This document shows positions 59,632 to 64,000 of a DNA stretch of 64,000 nucleotides, one piece after another (the stretch's first letter is position 1; every line of letters begins with the position of its first letter). The DNA is taken from contig NZ_JAWQFO010000003.1 of the NCBI RefSeq assembly GCF_033436665.1, forward strand, positions 124,001-188,000, read 5' to 3'. This DNA is from JAWQFO01 sp033436665 (GTDB lineage: Bacteria; Pseudomonadota; Alphaproteobacteria; Rhodobacterales; Rhodobacteraceae). A program made the position numbers and the translations under genes. Under the pieces are notes generated by a model. It saw nothing but the letters and a program-made list of their open reading frames with translations. It did no database searches and had not been told where the DNA came from.

Positions 59632-60510
59632 TCAGCCCGAAACGAATTCGGCGCGGGCATAGCCCTGGAGGTAAAGCAGCGCGGTCAGGTTACCGAAGTT
59701 AATCCGCGCCTCGCATTCCGCGGCCACCGCGGGCTTTGCGTGCAGCGCCACGCCGGTCCCGGCGCGCTTGAGCATCCCGAGATCGTTGGCCCCGTCGCCG
59801 ACGGCGATCACCTCGGCTTCGGAGAGGCCGAGCCGTGCCGTGATCTCTTCCAGCGCGTCGACCTTGGCCTGCCGTCCGAGGATCGGCTCGACGGGAATGC
59901 CCGTCAGCCTGCCGTCCTCGGTTCCCAGCGTGTTGGCGCGGTTCTCGTCGAAGCCCAGCGCCTCGGCGACACGGGAGGTGAAGGCGGTGAACCCGCCCGA
60001 AACCAGCGCGGCATAGCCACCGTTGGCGCGCATGGTCGCCACGAGGGTCCGACCGCCGGGCATGTAGGTGATGCGCTCGGCCAGCACCTTGTCGACGATG
60101 CCCGCGTCCTGCCCGGCCAGAAGGCCGACCCGTTCGCGCAACGCGCCTTCGAAGTCGAGCTCACCGTTCATTGCCCGGGCGGTGATCTCCTTGACCCGCG
60201 CTCCGACACCGGCGACGTCGGCCAGCTCGTCAATGCATTCCTGCTCGATCATGGTGCTGTCCATGTCGGCCAGCAGCATCGCCTTGCGCCGTCCGCGCGC
60301 GGGCAGCACGACGAGGTCCACGCCCATCCCCTGCAGGTCGGCCCAGACCTCCCAGCGATTTTCCGGCATGCGGTCGAGCGGAAATTCCGCCGCTTCGTCA
60401 GGGGCCAGCCAGACGGCGTCCCCGCCGCCCCAGGCGTTGCGCAGAGAGTCGACCAGCGCGGGGTCGAGCGAGGGGGCCGCCGGGGCGGTGAGCAGGGTAG
60501 CCACGTACAT
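59632..60510 (-). CDS. serB: Phosphoserine phosphatase
   Basis: A 292-residue HAD phosphatase, last step of serine synthesis. The catalytic motif LLADMDSTMIEQECIDELA (Asp nucleophile in DMDST) is at about residues 79-97, with LVSGGFTAFTSRVA and VIAVGDGANDLGML for motifs II-IV. An N-terminal ACT-like domain precedes it. ATG 60510. It is divergent from serC, so the pathway genes serB and serC-serA share one control region. Confidence 0.94.
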   Translation of the reverse strand: MYVATLLTAPAAPSLDPALVDSLRNAWGGGDAVWLAPDEAAEFPLDRMPENRWEVWADLQGMGVDLVVLPARGRRKAMLLADMDSTMIEQECIDELADVAGVGARVKEITARAMNGELDFEGALRERVGLLAGQDAGIVDKVLAERITYMPGGRTLVATMRANGGYAALVSGGFTAFTSRVAEALGFDENRANTLGTEDGRLTGIPVEPILGRQAKVDALEEITARLGLSEAEVIAVGDGANDLGMLKRAGTGVALHAKPAVAAECEARINFGNLTALLYLQGYARAEFVSG

Positions 60511-60604
60511 GGGGAAGTTTCCGATAGGCGTCGTCGATGTCGCGAAATTGCGATGATGCGGCGTTCTAGCCCGCTTTTTGCGATTGTGCCAGCCGGCGAC
60601 CGGC

Positions 60605-60660
60605 CCTATTGCGGTCCGCGGGACACCCCTCCCCAACGAGGGGCGCTTATCTGGAAGGGT
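60605..60660 (+). ncRNA. Probable serC RNA leader motif
   Basis: This segment, ending directly at the serC ribosome-binding site GGAAGGG, contains two compact hairpins: GCGG/CCGC near 60611-60619 and CCCCTC/GAGGGG (60626-60631 with 60638-60643), with GCGGTCCGCGGGACA between them. It is in the place and style of the serC RNA motif described by comparative genomics from alphaproteobacteria. The match is from memory and not computed. Its ligand or mechanism is unknown. Confidence 0.5.
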
Positions 60661-60667
60661 AGCATCA

Positions 60668-61822
60668 ATGGCTATGACCAAACCGGCATCGCGGCCGGTC
60701 AATCCGCGGTTCTCCTCCGGCCCCTGCGCCAAACCCCCTGCACATGATCTGGCGAAACTGGCCTCTGCCCCGCTCGGGCGCAGCCACCGCGCTGCCGAGG
60801 GCAAGGCCAAGCTGCTGGCCGCGATCGAGACCACGCGCGAAATCCTCGGCGTGCCCGCCGACTACCGCATCGGCATCGTACCCGCCTCGGACACCGGCGC
60901 ATTCGAAATGGCGATGTGGTCGCTGCTGGGTGAGCGTCCGGCCGAGATGGTGGCCTGGGAAAGTTTTGGCGCGGGCTGGGTGACGGACGTCGCCAAGCAG
61001 CTCAGGATCGCGCACACCGTACATACCGCCGACTATGGCGAGATCGTCGACATGGCTGCGCTGAACTACGACCGCGACGTCTGCTTCACCTGGAACGGCA
61101 CCACCTCGGGCGTGCGGGTGGCCTCGGGCGACGTGATCCCGGCGGACCGCGCGGGCCTGACGCTTTGCGATGCGACCTCGGCGGCCTTTGCGGTCGACCT
61201 GCCCTGGGACAAGCTCGATGTCACCACCTTCTCTTGGCAGAAGGTTCTGGGCGGCGAGGCGGCGCATGGCATGCTGATCCTCAGCCCGCGCGCCGTGGAG
61301 CGGCTGGAAAGCTACACGCCGGCCTGGCCCATGCCGAAGATCTTCCGCCTGACCAAGGGCGGCAAGCTGATCGAGGGCATCTTCAAGGGCGAGACCATCA
61401 ACACACCGTCGATGCTCTGCGTCGAGGATTACCTGCAGGCGCTCGACTGGGCGAAATCCGTGGGCGGGCTCGACGGGCTGATCGCGCGGGCGGATGCCAA
61501 CACGGCGGCGATTTCCGCCTTTGTAGAGACGCATGACTGGATCGATTTCCTGGCCACCAATCCCGCGACGCGGTCCAACACCTCGGTCTGCCTGAAGTTC
61601 AGCGACGACCGGATCGCGGATGGCGCAGCTTTCGCCAAGGCGGTCGCCAAGCGTCTCGCGGACGAAGGGGTGGCGCTGGATATCGGGGCCTACCGCGACG
61701 CACCTGCCGGGTTGCGCATCTGGTGCGGCGGCACGGTCGAGACATCGGACATCGAGGCGATGCTGCCCTGGCTCGAATGGGCCTTCGAGACCGAGATCGC
61801 GGCGCAGTCCGTCGACGCCTGA
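60668..61822 (+). CDS. serC: Phosphoserine aminotransferase
   Basis: A 384-residue PLP enzyme of the alphaproteobacterial/archaeal SerC type. NPRFSSGPCAKPP, IVPASDTGAFEMAMWSLLGE and the PLP-lysine segment TFSWQKVLGGEAAHGML are intact. It converts 3-phosphohydroxypyruvate to phosphoserine. ATG 60668 is used, and a second ATG two codons on is the alternative. It is followed 67 bases later by serA in the same orientation. Confidence 0.95.
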   Translation: MAMTKPASRPVNPRFSSGPCAKPPAHDLAKLASAPLGRSHRAAEGKAKLLAAIETTREILGVPADYRIGIVPASDTGAFEMAMWSLLGERPAEMVAWESFGAGWVTDVAKQLRIAHTVHTADYGEIVDMAALNYDRDVCFTWNGTTSGVRVASGDVIPADRAGLTLCDATSAAFAVDLPWDKLDVTTFSWQKVLGGEAAHGMLILSPRAVERLESYTPAWPMPKIFRLTKGGKLIEGIFKGETINTPSMLCVEDYLQALDWAKSVGGLDGLIARADANTAAISAFVETHDWIDFLATNPATRSNTSVCLKFSDDRIADGAAFAKAVAKRLADEGVALDIGAYRDAPAGLRIWCGGTVETSDIEAMLPWLEWAFETEIAAQSVDA

Positions 61823-61889
61823 TCCCTTTCGCCGGGCGGAGAACCGTTCGTCCGGCCCCAAGACACCATAAATTCAAGGACCACCAGAC

Positions 61890-63485
61890 ATGGCCCCCAA
61901 GGTACTCATTTCCGACAAGCTGTCGGATGCTGCCGTGCAGATCTTCCGTGACCGCGGCATCGATGTCGATTTCCAGCCCGACGTGGGCAAGGACAAGGAC
62001 AAGCTGGCCGAGATCATCGGCAATTACGACGGTCTCGCGATCCGATCGGCCACGAAGGTCACCGAGAAAATCCTCGAGAACGCGCCGAACCTGAAGGTGA
62101 TCGGGCGCGCCGGCATCGGCACCGACAACATCGACAAGAACGCCGCCTCGCGGCGCGGCGTCATCGTGATGAACACGCCCTTCGGTAACATGATCACCAC
62201 CGCCGAACATGCCATCGCGATGATGTTCGCCGTCGCGCGTCAAATCCCCGAAGCCTCGGCCTCGACCCATGCCGGAAAGTGGGAAAAGTCGAAGTTCATG
62301 GGGGTCGAGCTGACCGGCAAGACCCTTGGGGTGATCGGTGCCGGCAACATCGGCGGCATCGTTTGCGATCGGGCGCGCGGGCTGAAGATGAAGGTCATCG
62401 CCTACGATCCCTTCCTGGGCCAGGAGAAGGCCGACAAGATGGGCGTTGAGAAGGTGGATCTCGACGAACTGCTTGCCCGGGCCGACTTCATCACGCTGCA
62501 CGTGCCGCTGACCGATCAGACCCGCAACATCCTGTCCAAGGAAAATCTCGCCAAGACCAAGAAGGGCGTGCGCATCATCAACTGCGCGCGTGGCGGACTG
62601 GTGGACGAAGAGGCGCTGGCCGAGGCGCTCAAGTCGGGCCATGTCGCCGGAGCCGCCTTTGACGTCTTCTCGAAGGAACCGGCGACCGAGAACCCTCTTT
62701 TCGGCCTGCCCAACGTGGTCTGCACCCCGCACCTTGGTGCCGCGACCACCGAGGCGCAGGAGAACGTCGCCCTGCAGGTGGCCGAGCAGATGTCGGACTA
62801 CCTGCTGACCGGTGCCGTGCAGAATGCGCTCAACATGCCGTCGGTCACGGCCGAGGAGGCCCGCGTGATGGGGCCGTGGGTCAAGCTCGCCGGGCACCTG
62901 GGGTCGTTCGTCGGGCAGATGACGGACGAGCCGATCAAGGCGATCAACATTCTCTATGACGGCAGCGTGGCCGAGATGAACCTCGAGGCGCTGAACTGCT
63001 CGGTGATCGCGGGGATCATGAAGAAGGTGAACCCCGAGGTGAACATGGTCTCGGCCCCGGTGGTGGCCGAGGAACGCGGCATCCAGATCTCCACGACGAA
63101 CCAGCACAAATCGGGGGTCTTCGACGGCTACGTCAAGGTGACCGTGGTGACCTCGAAGCGCGAGCGCTCGATCGCCGGGACGGTGTTCTCGGACGGCAAG
63201 CCGCGCTTCATCCAGATCAAGGGCATCAACATCGATGCCGAGGTCGGCGCGCACATGCTGTACACCACCAACGAGGATGTGCCGGGGATCATCGGCACGC
63301 TGGGCCAGACCATGGGCCAGAACGGGGTGAACATCGCCAACTTCACGCTCGGACGGTCCGCGGTGAAGGGCGAGGCCATCGCGCTGCTTTATGTCGACGA
63401 AGAAGTGCCGGCCCCGGTCATTGGCAAGCTGGTGGACACCGGCCTCTTCACCCAGGTCAAGCCGCTGGTCTTCGACGTCGCCTGA
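61890..63485 (+). CDS. serA: D-3-phosphoglycerate dehydrogenase
   Basis: A 531-residue long-form SerA. NAD-binding TLGVIGAGNIGGIVCDRAR, the catalytic RxxGxxTDNID in GRAGIGTDNID, NCARGGLVDEEAL and the His in CTPHLGAAT are intact. Then comes an ASB domain (about 320-450) and a C-terminal ACT domain (about 457-531), which binds serine or acts as the allosteric unit. First step of serine synthesis from glycolysis. Confidence 0.97.
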   Translation: MAPKVLISDKLSDAAVQIFRDRGIDVDFQPDVGKDKDKLAEIIGNYDGLAIRSATKVTEKILENAPNLKVIGRAGIGTDNIDKNAASRRGVIVMNTPFGNMITTAEHAIAMMFAVARQIPEASASTHAGKWEKSKFMGVELTGKTLGVIGAGNIGGIVCDRARGLKMKVIAYDPFLGQEKADKMGVEKVDLDELLARADFITLHVPLTDQTRNILSKENLAKTKKGVRIINCARGGLVDEEALAEALKSGHVAGAAFDVFSKEPATENPLFGLPNVVCTPHLGAATTEAQENVALQVAEQMSDYLLTGAVQNALNMPSVTAEEARVMGPWVKLAGHLGSFVGQMTDEPIKAINILYDGSVAEMNLEALNCSVIAGIMKKVNPEVNMVSAPVVAEERGIQISTTNQHKSGVFDGYVKVTVVTSKRERSIAGTVFSDGKPRFIQIKGINIDAEVGAHMLYTTNEDVPGIIGTLGQTMGQNGVNIANFTLGRSAVKGEAIALLYVDEEVPAPVIGKLVDTGLFTQVKPLVFDVA

Positions 63486-63510
63486 ATTCGCGGTACGTCA
63501 GCAACCGTGA

Positions 63511-63537
63511 AAGGGCGCCTGCGGGGCGCCCTTTTTT
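63511..63537 (+). terminator. Intrinsic terminator of serC-serA
   Basis: AAGGGCGCC (63511-63519) pairs with GGCGCCCTT (63525-63533), 5-base loop, followed by a T6 run that starts in the stem end. Confidence 0.92.
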
Positions 63538-63547
63538 CGTCCCGGGC

Positions 63548-63955
63548 TCAGGCGGCGCGAGACGTTCCGGCCGGCGTCAAGGCGTCCGCCGTTTCGCGCG
63601 TGCGCAGGACAACGACGAGAAAGGCCAGCATCGACAGGAAGACGACGAGCGACCCGGCGATGGCAAGACCCTCGCCACGGCCCACGTTGGCCATGGCGAT
63701 GCCGGGCACCATCAGGATCAGCCCGCCCACCGCCAGCGCAAAATGCAGCTTGGCAAGCCGGCTGTCTTCGGCGCGGGGCACGAGATGGTAATAGACCGCG
63801 AAGATCGACAGGCTGACCCAGCCCAGAAGGTTCAGGTGCGCATGGGCCGGCGCCATGGTGTGATCCTGGCTGGCGCCCATCTGCAGCCCCCAGACCATCC
63901 CGACGATGACGGCGACGATCCCGCTGAGCATGAATGCGAGAGATAGACCTTTCAT
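63548..63955 (-). CDS. Four-helix membrane protein with HxHLNLLGW motif
   Basis: A 135-residue protein with four predicted membrane helices (about 4-24, 40-58, 70-88 and 98-117). The segment APAHAHLNLLGW (about 35-46) resembles histidine motifs of haem-copper-oxidase-like or NnrS-like small membrane proteins. No cofactor function can be claimed. ATG 63955 lies 45 bases from the right edge. The remaining bases of the window hold no clear feature. Confidence 0.7.
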   Translation of the reverse strand: MKGLSLAFMLSGIVAVIVGMVWGLQMGASQDHTMAPAHAHLNLLGWVSLSIFAVYYHLVPRAEDSRLAKLHFALAVGGLILMVPGIAMANVGRGEGLAIAGSLVVFLSMLAFLVVVLRTRETADALTPAGTSRAA

Positions 63956-64000
63956 TGGAGGTTCCTCTGTCCCGTGTATGATTTGACCGTCTCAGTGACT

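Noticed and set aside
63956..64000. Start of another gene at the right edge
   Set aside because: The ATG near 63978 is followed directly by an in-frame stop, and too little sequence remains to judge.

Overview
The window reads as one chromosomal segment of a high-GC marine alphaproteobacterium, most likely of the Roseobacter group (Rhodobacterales). The evidence is the regB / senC-regA redox regulon next to ahcY, tsaD/hemD/mic60-like/hemY clustering, a serC leader RNA of the kind described from Rhodobacterales, alphaproteobacterial families such as IalB, DUF2793 and HemY, and tight operons with 1- and 4-base start/stop overlaps. Gene density is high and no gene-free stretch exceeds about 300 bases. 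No rRNA, tRNA, insertion sequence, prophage or CRISPR array was seen.

Layout. 1-1.6 kb: 5' part of regB on the minus strand, with senC and regA opposite. 1.6-6.6 kb: a GcvA/HvrB-like LysR regulator, a small protein, an HD hydrolase/GNAT pair, ahcY, a DUF2853 protein and a DUF1761 protein, with a candidate small RNA between the last two. 6.6-13.1 kb: a minus operon tsaD-gpsA-yciI-EVE, and a divergent plus run hemD, mitofilin-like, hemY. 13.1-16.8 kb: an IclR regulator opposite a two-gene catabolic unit (Rieske oxygenase plus glutamine-synthetase-like ligase). 17-29.5 kb: a surface polysaccharide region with rfbCBDA (dTDP-rhamnose), kpsM/E/T-type export, gap, a Wza/KpsD-type outer-membrane protein, a DUF2793/C1q-like protein and a large RTX protein.

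29.7-31.6 kb: a membrane-embedded protein carrying alpha/beta-hydrolase motifs. 31.7-45.6 kb: a polyamine island. A minus operon potF-G-H-I-puuB faces a GntR regulator and a polyamine aminotransferase. It is followed by a second spermidine/putrescine-type ABC transporter (potA-potD-x-x-potB-potC) with unusual permeases. A shared AATTTGATCA box lies upstream of both transcription directions of the first half.

45.7-64 kb: mostly housekeeping. It holds an MltB-type lytic transglycosylase, a WYL regulator opposite a GST, RNase R, a DUF2064 transferase, dapE-x-dapD, a LOG protein, small stress proteins, rlmN with a thioredoxin-fold protein, IalB, an asparaginase-like protein, serB opposite serC-serA, and a four-helix membrane protein at the right edge.

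The genes serve five themes: redox control, one-carbon/SAM recycling with serine synthesis, cell-envelope and capsule building, polyamine uptake and degradation, and translation/RNA maintenance (t6A, RlmN, RNase R). The most interesting items are the Rieske/ligase unit, the capsule-linked spike-like protein, the polyamine box, the candidate small RNA at 6.0-6.1 kb, the paired 22-bp palindromes near 52.7 kb, and the modified second polyamine permeases.
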